Notes: generated by a model not told the origin, from the letters alone. Shown: positions 22,125 through 34,752, numbered from the stretch's first letter. The stretch: 64,000 nt of DNA from Erodium maritimum (GCA_963921825.1 OY997588.1:8570001-8634000), one strand, 5' to 3'. A program made the numbers and translations.

Positions 22125-22497
22125 GGGTAAATTACGTTGACATTCCTCGTATTATTATACGCGTTTAATGGATAAATACCCTAAAGCTATTTCGTAACGA
22201 AAACATACCTGAACTAACACTTAGTAACAACATCCCCCCTTCCATCCATTTTCCATACATTTTTGGGGTTAGATTTAGGTTTGGATAGAGATTTAGGGTT
22301 GAAGTTGGTTTTAGGATTGTAGCACTACGGAGTTTCTGAGTTTCTGAAAAAATGAACAATAAATGAACGGGAAAATGGATGAAATAGGGGATGTTGTTAC
22401 TAAGTGTTAGTTCGGGGTATGTTTTCGTTACGAAATAACTTTAGGGTATTTATCCGTTAAACGAGTATAGTACGAGGTAAGTCAACATAATTTACCC
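22125..22497. mobile_element. Foldback MITE, 373 bp
   Basis: Inverted arms of about 130 bp begin GGGTAAATTACGTTGAC and end in the reverse of GGGTAAATTATGTTGAC. The flanks TTAATTTTT (22116-22124) and TTAATGTTT (22498-22506) form a 9-bp duplication with one mismatch. A long arm with a 9-bp duplication points to a Mutator-like non-autonomous element. Confidence 0.85.
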
Positions 22498-22506
22498 TTA
22501 ATGTTT

Positions 22507-23249
22507 TGTAATATTATTGATTTTAGTGTTTGCTCAATGTGTAGAGGGACGTAAAAGTATTGTCGAAAGATGTGAAGAGCCCAAGCAATTTGAATTGTCA
22601 AATAGTAACGAATTTCAAAACTGAATTATTAAAAACCAAAAAGTACCGTTTAAATTGATTGTTTCCGTGAACAGTGAATCACATGCGTCTCACGTGACTC
22701 GTTTTATAATGGAGCTTGGGCGAGTTGAGGTCACGAAGAGATGAAATTCGAAGCTCGGACACAAAGAGATGAAGTTCGAAGAGATGAGATGAAGAGATGA
22801 GGTCACGAAGAGATGAAGTTAGGCCAAGTTAATGTCCGAATGAATAACATATTTGAGGGTAAATTCAACTTTTCATTTGGCCAAGTTAACGTCCGTTTAA
22901 AGTTAGAAACAGTTGGCAATTTCAGTTAATTGACCGTTACTACATGACAATTTCAATAGTATAGGGTTTGGATTTAACAATTTCGAAAAGTCGGTCGTTA
23001 GGACATGGAGTAACTATTACATCCATTTAAAAATACGGGTAGAACTTAGTATTATTACTTTAAACTCAACTTAGTCAATGTTCATATTTATTTTGATTAC
23101 TTATAACTGTTTATTAGTATAAGTTGTTAGGGAATTAGTACTAGTAGTTATTGATAGCAAGTGATTAATATTTCAAACCATCGATCCTATAATGTAGCTA
23201 GAACTTTAAAAGCTTGCTAAACAAAACATGTGTCACCCACATGCACAAG
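22507..23249. other. Distal upstream region of lipase 2
   Basis: No gene. Near 22,730-22,825 short units around GAAGAGATGAAGTTCGAAG repeat five or six times. From about 23,090 the sequence becomes alignable with the lipase 1 upstream region (for example AAGTGATTAATATTTCAAAC). Confidence 0.5.
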
Positions 23250-23257
23250 TATAAAAG
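23250..23257 (+). promoter_or_regulatory. TATA box of lipase 2
   Basis: TATAAAAG about 107 bp before the chosen ATG, aligned with the TATA box of lipase 1. The upstream G-box of copy 1 is here ACATGTGTC (23226-23234). Confidence 0.75.
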
Positions 23258-23363
23258 AAAAATATGCTACCAGATAAAACATCATAAAAAGAAAACAGAG
23301 AGAGAAAAAAAGTACTAGAAATCCATCTTCTTTAACACATGCTTGTTTGAGAAAAGAATAGTG

Positions 23364-25563
23364 ATGATAATCAATCTAATATTCACAGTTTCTTTGTTTC
23401 TTTTCTGTTGGATAAACCCCATCTTTGGGAACACCAATATATTATCTCGTGAACAAATAAAAGAATTTGAATTAGCATTTGCACGTGCCAATGCGTTTGC
23501 ACCCGCTCCAGCGCCCGCAAACAATACCAACATCCCACTTCCGTGCAAGACTGGCGGTGCTTGTAAAGATGTGGTCGAGAAATATGGTTACCCATGCGAA
23601 GAACATACGGTACTTAAAACCACATAAATGTATCTTACATGCACGAGTTTAGATAGTCACACTCACACAATTGCATGTTAATCCTACCCGTCTATTAATG
23701 TTGTGTATCATTCATTTATTTATGAAACTGCATGATTTTTTAGGTGGCGGCCAGAGATGGGCAACTTCTTGGAATGCAAAGAATACCCCCGAAAAAAGTT
23801 TCAGTCTTATCAAATTCATCGAAAACAACTACGAGCGCTCCACCAGTTCTTTTACAACACGGCCTCTTTTGTGTATAAACTATTTTTTCTTGAACTACAA
23901 CTTTTTTCTTAGTATGATCTGATAAATAGTTCGCAATAACAGTTTTATAATAGATAAATTATTTGTCGCTATTATAAATCAAACAAATTCAAGTGTGTTC
24001 TATTAACATTGGCATGTATCTTTTATACTTGTAGGATGGAGTTGCATGGATGGCATTAGAAAAAGACTCTTTACCTTTTTATTTGGCTAATCAGGGATTC
24101 GATGTTTGGATTAACAACAATAGGGGAACCCAATATAGTCGTTGTCATAAATGGCGTAATGCATTGGAGCCGGTAATTGTTTCTTCACTACTAGCCTTCT
24201 ATTGAGTTATTAATTATGTCCTTTAATAATATGAAATATTTTCTTTTTTTTTCCTAGGGGTTTTGGGATTTTTCATGGCAAGAATTGTCAGAAATTGATC
24301 TTGATGCTACCGTCAACTATATTTACAAAAAAACTGGACAAAAAACACACTATGTTGGTCATTCCATGGTATCAATTATATACATTTGGACTGGATTAAG
24401 AGTTGTTCAACATATATATACTTAATTCGATAATTGTTATTACTTTAATTTTGAAGGGAACTACGGTTGCTTTGGCTGCACTCGCCTCTAACCAACCTAC
24501 AATTAAGAAAATGAGATCAGTTGCATTACTTTGTCCAATCGGTTATATGGGCTTACTCACCTCCCCATTTGGAAGAGTTAGTGCTGAGCTCTTTATGGCT
24601 GAGGTATGTAGGTGTGAAAACGAAAAATTTATATAATAGGAAACCAATTTTTTTAAAGTTAATTGTTGAGTAAGTGTATCTTTTAAAATAGTTGGTATTG
24701 AAAGCTATTTTGTATTTTATTTCCCCAGTTGAGAGATATGTTCAAGTTCCCCGAATACAATCCAGTCGGGTAAGAAAATAATAGTATTTTGCTATAGCAT
24801 TCCCTATAATATTGTACACAAAATAAAGAAAAATTCAAGTATCGTTTTTGCAGAAGAATAGCAGCAACTTTTGCTGCAGAGACATGTAAAATGTTCCACC
24901 TCGAGTGTGCTATTTCCTTATGGTTTGCAACAGGTTATCATTTAGGAAAACTAATAAGTTCATATATTTTACTTTTTACCTTCATAAATAATTATTTAAT
25001 ATTTGACTATGATTGTCATGATATATATGCATCCAGGTCCAAATTGTTGTATCGATACAAATAGTTTCAGCAGGTTTCTTGAACACGAGCCTCAATCTAC
25101 TTCAAGTAGAGTCCTACGACACTTATCTCAAAGTGAGTTGTAACATTTTTGTCTCTTCCTGTTTTAAGTCCACCTAATTATTGAAATTATACTTGTCAAC
25201 CATTCTAATGAGTAATGGAATGTAAAAATCTTGATAATATATGCAGATATCAGGGGTGGAGGTTTTCGAAAATTTGATTACGGTCTTGTCGAAAACATGA
25301 TACGTTACAAACAAGCCAGACCTCCACCATACGTCATTAAAGACATTCCTACAGATTTCCCTATTTTTCTTGGTTATGGTGGAACAGATACTCTTGCTGA
25401 CATTATGGATGTGTTGAAGTTGATTGGTGACCTCGGCAATCATAAGCAAGCTAAACTTGCCTTAAATTTCAATTTATTTTTCGCACACATGGATTATTTG
25501 TTGGCTCACCATGCCTTACCAGATGTCTATCGACCAATCGTTTCATTCTTCAACTCCAATTGA
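23364..25563 (+). CDS. Acid lipase family alpha/beta-hydrolase, copy 2 (triacylglycerol lipase-like)
   Basis: Nine exons: 23364-23609, 23744-23872, 24035-24172, 24258-24368, 24457-24603, 24729-24769, 24854-24933, 25037-25132, 25247-25563. They total 1,305 nt and code 434 residues. Exons 2 to 9 have exactly the same lengths and phases as in copy 1; exon 1 is 9 nt shorter because the start lies later and the Asn/Pro linker differs. The signal peptide, AFAPAPAP segment, GHSMG (Ser207), Asp377 in GYGGTDTLAD and His410 in AHMD are all kept, so the enzyme looks active. It is a direct tandem duplicate of the gene at 12.8 kb, now separated by a LINE, an RT-less retroelement and a MITE. Substrate is unknown; secretion or vacuolar targeting is predicted from the N terminus. 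Confidence 0.93.
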
Positions 25564-25649
25564 CTGGCCGATAGATTGATGGACACCATGTATTGATGAA
25601 GAAGATCAGTCTCAAGAATAAATAATGTTAATTGTTTTTTAGCATATAA

Positions 25650-26560
25650 GAGAACCTTTATTAATTAAAAATAAAACGATACAGACACAAACAGGACCGT
25701 AAGACCGAAAACAATACCGAGAATAAAATGGAAAGTAAATGGGTGAGACATAAGTCATGACCTGTAGGTACCAGACATTGACCGTATGAATAGATACCTG
25801 GCTATTCCAAGGAAAACTAATGGTGGAAAAACTTCACATGGTGGCTACTCAGTTGTAGCTCACATTAATCATTTCCTGACTCGACCTGAAACTGCCGATG
25901 ACAATTGATATTAGGCGTTTGAAGGGATAACATGCATTCAAGGAGAACACCAGGAAACCGGTGAACCAGGATGTCGGGTTTGTACCAATCTTGGCAGGAT
26001 GAGGTGTGCGTCCCTACATACACTTCAGAGGTGTTAAAGTCCTGATCCAGCTGATGGGGTTTGGACATGTTGGGGCTCCTTTAGGACAGCTCGTGATGCC
26101 TTATCAGTCTCATCAATTGTTGATTCTAGTCTCCTTGACCCCTGAGCGAAGGTGTTAGGGTCCCGATCTAGCGGATGAGGATGGATGGACCGTGCATCGA
26201 AAGGAGGTTGCAACGACTTTGGTGGTAGAGGAGGGCATGTCAGTGGCGGCTCCGATGGCAGAAGGGTGGTGGTGGTGACGACGTTGGTGGCAAGGGTGAA
26301 GGCGACGCAATAATAGGCAGGTTCGAGACGGAGGTAGCGCATGGGGTGGAGGCGGCGCAAGAGGCGAAGGTAGCGGCTCTGGTGGTAGAGGAAGAGGTGG
26401 TGGTGGCCGATGGAACGTCATGGGAGACAGAGGGGAGGTGGTGGGGCGTGATCACGAGCGGTTATGAAATAGTAGAGTTATATGGTGATACGACGACAGG
26501 CGTTATCACGGAAAAAGGAGGATACGTTATCATTAGTTCATATAATAAACGATAAATCTA
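25650..26560 (-). mobile_element. Decayed LINE-like fragment (family A, copy 2)
   Basis: Aligns in order with 10898-11900 and likewise begins with an inverted LINE-type 3' end (CTTTATTAATTAAAAATAAAA). The distal part (26,200-26,430) is a G-rich GGA/GGC/GGT stretch with frames on both strands, as in copy 1. I do not recognise a domain. It lies just after lipase 2, whereas copy 1 lies upstream of lipase 1. Confidence 0.5.
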
Positions 26561-27297
26561 GCACAATTAATTCATATAATAAGAGACACGTTTATCATTC
26601 TACGCACACACAACAAATATGATATAAAAATATCTATAACGTTGTATACGATTCACAGTTCATTAAAATAATGATTCGCGACTCGTAACTCACCGCTTAT
26701 CGCGACTCACTATTCACGTAACAGTTATAGATACTCTAGATCATGCGTCTCTTCAATTTTCACTTCTTTTTTTATCGTTTTTAATTGAAAGTGGTTCTAT
26801 TTGAAAGGATGAGAAAAATACTTATTTTCCAAAATAATTATAATTATTTCAATTGACTTTTGAAAGTGTTTGATTAAAACATGATGAGGACGTAAACAAC
26901 ATAGTGTTCGATGTATTGGTTCATTTTGGATAAAGCATCTTATTGGGATTGTGTGCCATCATCATCATCATCAACCATGCAAAAGGGATGGATAAGAGAT
27001 AATGCAATAATGACATACACAATTAGTGTGTATCGAATCATATTAATGAACATGACGGCACGTGTCCCTCGTACGTGGGACCAGTTCAACCACTGTTGTT
27101 GTCTGTTGTCAATCCCACTCGGACTGCCAAATAAAGTAGGTCCATTCTCACACCTTGTGGGAACTGAATATCGGCAGGGGCAATGTTGTCATTTCACTCA
27201 TCGGATGACGCCATGTCTCACGCGCACAGGATATGGACTACGGATACTTATTATTATATCTATAATACTAAAATATTCATTTTTCGGTTGGTTGCAA
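26561..27297. other. Intergenic, no gene seen
   Basis: Contains short repeats of GATTCGCGACTC type near 26,670-26,720 and an (ATC)n run near 26,950. A 129-codon frame at 26911-27300 has no recognisable domain and no neighbouring exon. Confidence 0.35.
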
Positions 27298-27307
27298 TAA
27301 TTTTTTT

Positions 27308-28313
27308 GGAAAATTTCAATTTAATACCCTGACAAATATTTATTTGCAATATAATACCCTAGCTTATTTTTTTGCAATTTAATACCCTGGCAAACATTTA
27401 CTTTCACTTTCATACCCAACCGTTAACTTTCCATCCAAAATGGATGAAAAGTCCAAAATACCCCTTGAGATCAATCATATTTTCAAAACCTACCACAAAA
27501 AATCAGATTTTTAATATATTTCAAAAAACTATATTTTATTTCAAAAAATATTTTAAAAATCAGTTTTTATATATTTCAAAAATCATATTTTTATATAATT
27601 TAAAAAATCAGATTTATTTCAAAAAATATTTTAAAAAATCAGTTTTTATATATTAATTTTTTTATATGTTTTCAAAAATAGATTTTATTTCAAAAAAAAT
27701 ATTTAAAAAAAAGCAGTTTTTATATATTTAAAAAATAAATTTTTATATATTTCATAATAATATTTTTATATAATTTAAAAAAACAGATTTATTTCAAAAA
27801 AAAAATTTTAAATCAGTTTTTTATATTATAAGAAACAGGTTTTTTTATATATTTTTAAAAATTAGACTTTATTTCAAAATATATTTAAAAAAATCAGTTT
27901 TTATATATATAAAAAATAAATTTTTATATATTTCAAAAATCATATTTTTATGTAATTCAAAAAATCAGATTTATTTTAAAAAAAATTAAAATCAGTTTTG
28001 TTTATATTACAAAAAAAAACAGATTTTTATATATTTCAAAAAATTATATTTTATTTCAAAAAATATTTTAAAAAAATCAGTTTTTATATATTTAAAAAAT
28101 CAAAGATTGAAGGGTGTTTTTGGTATTTTTTTTGAAAAAACAAGGTCATGTGCAAAGCACATGACTACTTTCCATCCATTTTGGATGGAAAGTTAACGGT
28201 TGGGTATGAAAGTGAAAATAAATGTTTGCCAGGGTATTAAAATGCAAAAAAAACAAACTAGGGTATTATACTGCAAATAAATGTTTGCCAGGGTATTAAA
28301 TTGAAATTTTCCC
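27308..28313. mobile_element. Mutator-like non-autonomous inverted-repeat element, 1.0 kb
   Basis: Arms of about 150 bp begin GGAAAATTTCAATTTAATAC and return at the right end in inverse. Each arm holds an internal triplet of AATACCCT-type repeats and CCGTTAACTTTCCATCC. The flanks TAATTTTTTT (27298-27307 and 28314-28323) form a duplication of about 10 bp, in the Mutator range. The interior is AT-rich and built of short repeats of TTTTTATATATTTCAAAAA type, with no coding frame. Confidence 0.85.
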
Positions 28314-28324
28314 TAATTTTTTTT

Positions 28325-29250
28325 CATACTTGTAAAAAATATATTGAATTTTTTATTTGTTATGAACCTGTAATTTGTTTTATCCTTATTATTTTAAATA
28401 CAATAAGAATAAAAATATAAGAACTTTCAGCTCACACGTCAAAACAAAAATTCCCAAATTATCTTTTTTCTCTCTTTCTAAATGTATAAATGTAAAAAGT
28501 CAAAAATTATGAACTTCGTATTTTTGATCGATGTTCTTTAAAAGATAAATATTTATTTCCAAAATAATCCATACAAAATACAACAAAAATATAAATTCAT
28601 ATTATTTTTGTACATGTTTTTAAGGTAGAATGGTAGATTAATATAAAATAAATTTTCAAAGACTACATTCATCTGAAATCATAAATTATATATAAATCCT
28701 TCGAAATAAAGCAAGAAACAATATAAGCGTGAACAACTTAAAAAGCTGAAAGAAAAAATTCCAACAGCTCAGATTTTAATAGAAATCCAAAAATTCTTCT
28801 ACAAGACGAATAATGTTGGAGGAGTGACAACTAATTTGAAAATATTCTATGGAGGAACGAGTAGAAGGCTTGGCTCGTCTGTCTTTGTATAATTGTTTTG
28901 GCACAAATAAACTGTCTCATATCCTGACTTACAACTTATAGTGTCCTCCCCTAATAGATATGGAGGCTCTGGGAACACGGTCACAATCTTGTAGAAAGAG
29001 AGAGAGAGAGAGAAAAACCCTAATCTCAATTGCCTAAAAAACACAAAGTAGGCGGATGTATTATTTATTTTATTTTGTATATTTATGAAAGCTAAAACTA
29101 TACAAAAATATAATACCTTATAATGGTTATAAAATATAATCATGTTGGAATTTGATAATGTGTCTCGATTGATTTGATGATATCATACGATTTTAAATTA
29201 AAATTTATATAATAATTTCTTTTACATTATAATGATATATTTCATACACT
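28325..29250. other. AT-rich intergenic sequence
   Basis: No supported gene. A short (GA)n run lies near 28,998-29,012. Frames here are short and of low complexity. Confidence 0.4.
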
Positions 29251-29255
29251 CATTT

Positions 29256-30900
29256 TTAAAACGAATCATGAAGCATAGTTTCTCGTGTCTTGCTTCTCTC
29301 TCGAAAACGATACGATTGGAATCTATTTCCAATTTCACATGATGATAGTGATAACGAAGTCATCTTCTCCCTTCCCTCTAGTAGCCCATCTTGCTCCACA
29401 TGTACCCTATGTCCCGATCGACCTTTCTTCTTGCCATCGGTGGTCTCTCTGATTCCAAGAATAACACCTCTAAACATCATGTCGCTCCTTGCACAAATGC
29501 ACTCGACTCTGGGTCGAACCCCGGCGAACTTCACAGACCTTTATACATAACTTCTCCCTATAAGAGGAAGAAGAGGATAAAGTCCACTCGGTCCCAAGGA
29601 AGAAGAATAAGGAGAAATGGCGGAGGTGGTGACCCTATTTTGGTTTGTACTCGTCAAACGATTTATCTCAAGAATCAGCATAACCCAAAGCGCCTTAGCG
29701 TTATCATGGCCAACACATGGAAGAGCTTGGGTCTTATTGTCCGTTACCAGGGTTATGAGGTCATGACCTTCTTATTCGCAACGACGGGGAGAGAAACCAA
29801 CTCTTAGGGAGAGAACCATGTAACTTTCACAACACCCCTTTCTCTTGATTGAACTCCAACCACGCATGAAAGCGGAAGACATGTCTTTTCACCACATGCA
29901 AATGTGGATTCGAGCTTGTCGGTTTCTATTTCGCTTGTGCAAGGGAGTTCATTGGTAGAAAAGTTGTTGAAGGCTTAAGGGTCGAGTTCGATGCACTAGT
30001 ACACAATTGCGATGCACAACTCAATATCAGGTCCGGTTGGACGTATGATGCCCTCTCCGCCGCTTCATCTGCACCCATGTTGTAGCACGAGAATATCCTC
30101 CCAATTTGCTACCAGTGTGGAAGACTAGGCCACACTCTCACAAATTGCGTGAGATATTTGTCGAGGAGGGGGAAGAGGATTACCACGGAGATGAGAGCAT
30201 GCACGTAGGCACAATGATGACCATTCCTTACCTTAAGACGGAGTTGTCCCGCTTCGTGGCAGAGTATAGAGGACGGTTTGGTAGAGTGCCTAACCTAGGT
30301 CTATTGAGGTCGGGCCCCTCAAGACTCTAAGGCCCACCACTGAGATTTGGGCTCATAGGTTTGCCACTAGAGGATCACCAACATCACTTGTTTTTAATGA
30401 AAAACCCACTCATATTAGCCCAAATCACGACCCGACGGATAACTCGGGATTGGGTTTGATTGAGGAGGCCTTGCCCGAGGCTCAGCTCCTGTCCAACCAA
30501 ATGAAAAATCTACCCCTATTACAGGGGTCATTGACTAGGTTCGACCCTTTCCCGGGGAACTTCCACTTGTGTATTCTCTATCTCTAACCGTGGAGCTCCA
30601 ATAAGTTTTGAAAGGTGAGGGTTCGGAGCAGCAACACTAGTGACCCACGGGAAAAGTATGTGAGACCTCAAGTTAGGGTACACAAATGTTGGAATGCCCG
30701 ATCACTGGAAAAAACGTCTTTGAAGATGGCTCTACGGGAAATGAGGAAGTGGGACATCTCTAAGGGAGTCTCGATCCCGACCGAGGTACATGTGACTCTT
30801 TCTATACCGTTGATCAAACGCAAGTTACGAAACAACCTTGTCGGGACCATGAGTCTCTGGACTAGGTTCGCGTAAGAGTCAAGATACACTTACTCGACCT
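29256..30900 (+). pseudogene. Decayed LINE ORF1 (Gag-like, DUF4283 and zinc knuckle)
   Basis: Broken plus-strand frames read in order: a region with FLFATTGRE near 29,760, a stretch with GRKVVEGLRVEFDALV near 29,955-30,000, and a CCHC zinc knuckle at 30107-30148 (C-x2-C-x4-H-x4-C, preceded by NILPI). This order is that of plant L1-type ORF1 proteins, which bind LINE RNA. At least six stops interrupt it, and no RT follows before the Harbinger element at 31,150. Confidence 0.7.
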
Positions 30901-31466
30901 GGACATGATATGGTCACCCTGTCACATCCTCTGCAAACCAACCTATTACTAACAAGGACCTAATTATATTTATAGGCATACATGCTTATTCGATATACAT
31001 GTTTTAGTGGAAACGTGAACAACCATTTTTAAGACACACTAACTTTATGTTGTTCGGTTTTTTTAGTGTTTTATAATAAGCTAAGTCTTTGGGTTTATGG
31101 ACGTTGTGTCGTCCTTCGTGATGAGATTCATTTGTATTCAAGTTGCTAAGAGCATGTACATTAGGGGGCTGAAACCCTGAGGCCTGAGGCTGAACCCTCT
31201 ATTGACTGGGCAGAGTTCAGCCCCTGCTCTCTTAAAACAGAGTGTGCTCCACATCAGAGGGGCGAGTATGGGGGCAAGGTTTTCAGAAATGCAGACTATG
31301 TAATTAATTAAGGTTTTAACTTGATCTGTTAACGTTATTTTTAAATCAACAGCTACTAAATAAAATAGAAATAAAATTCATAAATAGAAATAAAAGTTTA
31401 TTAATAAAATACAAAATTTAAAAATTACATAACTTCAAAAATTACATTTCTAAAAAAATTACATAA

Positions 31467-32976
31467 TTAGACATCCCCATTAATGTGGTCGATTTGTTTC
31501 TGAAGTTTTCGAATTTGAGCCATCCATACCTGCATCATTTCTAAGTGATGCTCCTTCTGTTTTGGGGTAAAATTGGACGTGTCCGTAGCGTTCATATCTT
31601 TAACTTCCTGCATATATTTATCAATTTTCATGTCAAGAGTCACGGTAAGCTTCGCCTTCTCATACCTCTCCTGATCCATTTGGACGAGATACGATGCTTT
31701 GTCCGCCACACCCATCCCCTTCCTCTTCGCGGCCTTATTGCCAATTGGGCGCTCCTGTTGAGGCGGCATGCCAATTTGGGAACTTGGACCGATTGGGGAA
31801 CTTGACCCTCCGTCTGGTTGCTCGTCACCACTTAAATGTGTGACATTATAATCGTCGGTGGGGAGTGAAGTGGGCGGGGTTGTGCTGGTATAACTGCCGG
31901 ACTCGTCCAATCGTCGTCGAATTACCCCGGCGTTGCCTTCATCTGCCCAGAACTTGTCTTCATTTTCCAACGGTAGTATCCAATGGTGGATCTTGAAAAT
32001 CTTCGGCTCGTGTTTGAGAGGCATGCTGTGGATTAGATAGAGTTCCATCACCTGCTCCCTAACATTTTCTTCGTTCCAGCCGCTATGACCTTCATGGGCC
32101 CTCTCCTTCCTCATTAGTGTGATATACCGCCTGACTCTTGCATCACTTTTGTTGAAATGGGTCTTGACGGCTTGCACCGTCCATTGATTGTTTGGGTAAT
32201 TCTCAGCTTTGCAAAATCGTCTTTTCACCGTGCTCCAGAACATGTTCCCATCTTGAGAGGTTCCGGTGACGGGGTCGTGTGTTGTGCGTAGCCAGGCGTT
32301 GATCAGGAGCACATCCACTTCAGGGGGCCATTTGTTTTGCCTTTCTACTGTCTCCCGGTTCCTCGGTCCCACGGATGATGAAGTAGACGAAAGGCGGGTT
32401 CAGGTGGTGGCCGACATCGAGAATTGTTGTTGGTCGAAATAGTTGCCCCCCATGTTGTAAGGGTCGAATATTGGGCGGTTGAATACCCCAGTCATGTTTA
32501 GCGGTTGTCCAATTGGATTGGGCGGTTGTCCCATTGGATTGGCCGGTTGTCCCGTTGGGTAGGCCGGTTGTCCTATTCCACCTACGTTGATATATAAATT
32601 TTAATTATAATTACAAATAGATAATTCAACTTTGATCATACATAATTAAAATTAAACATATAATTTAACGACAATTGAACATACATAAAATTAAATTAAT
32701 GAAATTATTAATATTTTAATTAATGAAATGAATAAAATTATAATTCATAAAATTACCTTGGCTCCAAATAGAGGCCATGTATTGGTTGAACGCCTCAGGG
32801 TTCCAACCACCGGTTGGGGTGGAACCGATTTGCAACATCTGTAGGTAGGTCGACCCGGGTTGATTGGTGGTCACACCTTGTTGATTGGTGTTCGCACCTT
32901 GTTGATTGGTGTTGTCCTCCTCCCCCATATTGAAAACTTGGTGTTCCGGCGGTTGAGTGAAATCGTCGTCAAACAT
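31467..32976 (-). pseudogene. Harbinger Myb/SANT-like protein gene with one premature stop
   Basis: Two exons, 32976-32757 and 32581-31467, joined by a GT-AG intron, total 1,335 nt (445 codons). One in-frame TGA at 32402-32400 interrupts it. Exon 1 begins MFDDDFTQPPEH and is rich in Gln and Asn, with NTNQQG repeats; exon 2 has GQPxxPxG repeats. After the stop a trihelix/Myb-like region follows (NKWPPEVDVLLINAWL, near 32,290-32,340), then an acidic, Ser/Pro-rich segment and a charged coiled-coil C terminus. This is the DNA-binding partner protein of Harbinger transposases, also annotated in plants as NAM-associated protein. An internal start after the stop could still give a protein of 301 residues with the whole DNA-binding region. 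Confidence 0.8.
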
Positions 32977-33072
32977 TGTCGATCGGATTTTACAAAGACG
33001 ACATGAATTTGAGAGTGTGAGGTTTGAGAGAATGTAGAAGATTGTTGTGTGGATTTGATGAAATGAGAGGGG

Positions 33073-33080
33073 TATTTATA
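33073..33080 (-). promoter_or_regulatory. TATA box of Harbinger element 1 gene
   Basis: TATAAATA on the minus strand about 97 bp before the ATG. Element 2 has the same octamer 107 bp before its ATG. Confidence 0.6.
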
Positions 33081-33420
33081 GTGGGTGAAGAAGTGTTTTT
33101 ATTGTATTTAATTTAATTTAAAAAATGGGGATAGAGCCGTTGCCGACCGTTGCTCTCAGCAACAATAATTTTTTTTTCATCCAGGCCAGGTGTCACCGAC
33201 CTAATGGCCAGAGGAGAGGCAGAGGGGCTCAGGGTTGTGGGGCTGAAAAAGGCCTCGAGCCTCGGCTCCCCGAACCCGGACCCAACCCACACTAGCCTCG
33301 GCCCCTCACGCCCCGCACGCCTCGCACCCCACACCGACCGAACCCCGAACCCGAACCCTCTCTCGCGTCAATGACCGCCCAAGCCTCGCTCTCACGCCCC
33401 TCTTGATATACATGCTTTAA

Positions 33421-34400
33421 GATGACCGATATCATGATCTAAAGTTGATTACCTCTATACTAAACATTTTTTTCTCTCTATTTCAGATACGGGCCGGATT
33501 ATCTCACCCCACTTATCTTAATTTAATAAAAAAAAATGTTCCTTCCCCAAAAAGTAAAAAATAATCTTGAACAATTCAATTTATATTTACATTAATATCT
33601 GAGAATACATCAAATAAGAAATATTGAATATTCATTATCAAATATGCCTTGTCATTCTCTGACATTAAATGAGACTTAATGATGAGACCATGGCCAAAAC
33701 CAGAAGGTTGAAAATTCTCCCAAAATAAATGCCCCTTGCATGGTTATATCAGCATTGACCAACAGACTTTGCAGATCACACAACCATTACTTCTTGCATA
33801 ATCTTGATCATTCACTTGGCTCCTTTTAACAACCAAATTGAGACCCTAAAGAAAAACTCATTCCATTAACAAAACCTTTACACTAATAATGCAATAATCG
33901 AGTTTAAGGATTAGCTTGATAGAGAAGTTTTTCTGATATTTTAGAACGTCCTGCGAACCTTTTAGTCCAATTGTAAATTACGAATCATGTTTTTATTATT
34001 CGTGATTTGCGATCCGTACGACGTGTACAAAAACGTAAATCGTGGTTCGCGTCACGCACTGCGAATCACATTACGGATCTGCGAGTCACAAAAACATGAT
34101 TCGTGATGTGTTATGCATAGACACGATTCGCTCGATGTACATACTCACCCAGACTCATCCTTTAAAGTAACAGGTAACACACTGGTTCCACAAAAGATAA
34201 ACTAGATTAGAATAAGAAAAAAAACTATATTGGAATGATATAGTTTTATTGTCATTTTAATCTTATTTGATGAAACATGGATATAACTTAAGTAGCTAAA
34301 AGGAATGAAGTGAGTGAGACTGAGACCCACCATGTTTTTTCCCACCATAACTCTTGTCTTGCAAATGCGCCTATAATTTGCAGGAAGAGAGAGACTTTTT
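33421..34400. other. Intergenic region before the TauE/SafE gene
   Basis: No gene. Between 33,960 and 34,135 several copies of CGTGATTCGC/GCGAATCACG-type words occur in both orientations. The last 350 bp before the start codon at 34,753 are CT-rich and probably 5' UTR and core promoter. Confidence 0.45.
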
Positions 34401-34752
34401 GAAGAGGCTTTTTTTCCCAACTCTCTCCATTTCTCTGACGCTACTTAGCCACACCCATCATCGATGTATCTCTAATCTTATCTACCTTTTTTTTATTTTC
34501 CTGCATTTTCTATCGATCTTCGCTCACTTTCCTACCCTTTTTATCTTTCCAAGTACCCTCATTTTCCCATCCCCATACCTTCCCCCCGACTTTCTCGGCA
34601 GCCAAACAGGCACCGAGACCCTGTGTCGATACTGTATTTTGACTATTTTCGCACCTTCTGCTGCTGGGTTTGCTAGCAATTCTGTTTCCTGGACTGGGTT
34701 GGGCTCTGATTCGGGAAACTTCCAGATCAATTCCTGAGTGGGGTTGTGATCG

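Larger units (their letters stand above)
31150..33417 (-). mobile_element. PIF/Harbinger-type element 1, transposase missing
   Basis: Left end GAGCATGTACAT and right end (reversed) AAGCATGTATAT are short terminal inverted repeats; TAA duplications lie at 31147-31149 and 33418-33420, the usual 3-bp target of this superfamily. The only gene is a Myb-like ORF on the minus strand. No DDE transposase frame is visible, so it needs help in trans. The termini resemble those of the element at 51526-54627. Confidence 0.85.

Noticed and set aside
26911-27300. Frame of 129 codons before the Mutator-like element
   Set aside because: No recognisable domain, no repeat partner and no neighbouring exon; composition is that of intergenic DNA.
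27372-27656. Frame of 94 codons rich in Phe, Lys and Ile
   Set aside because: AT-rich repeat inside the inverted-repeat element; not coding.
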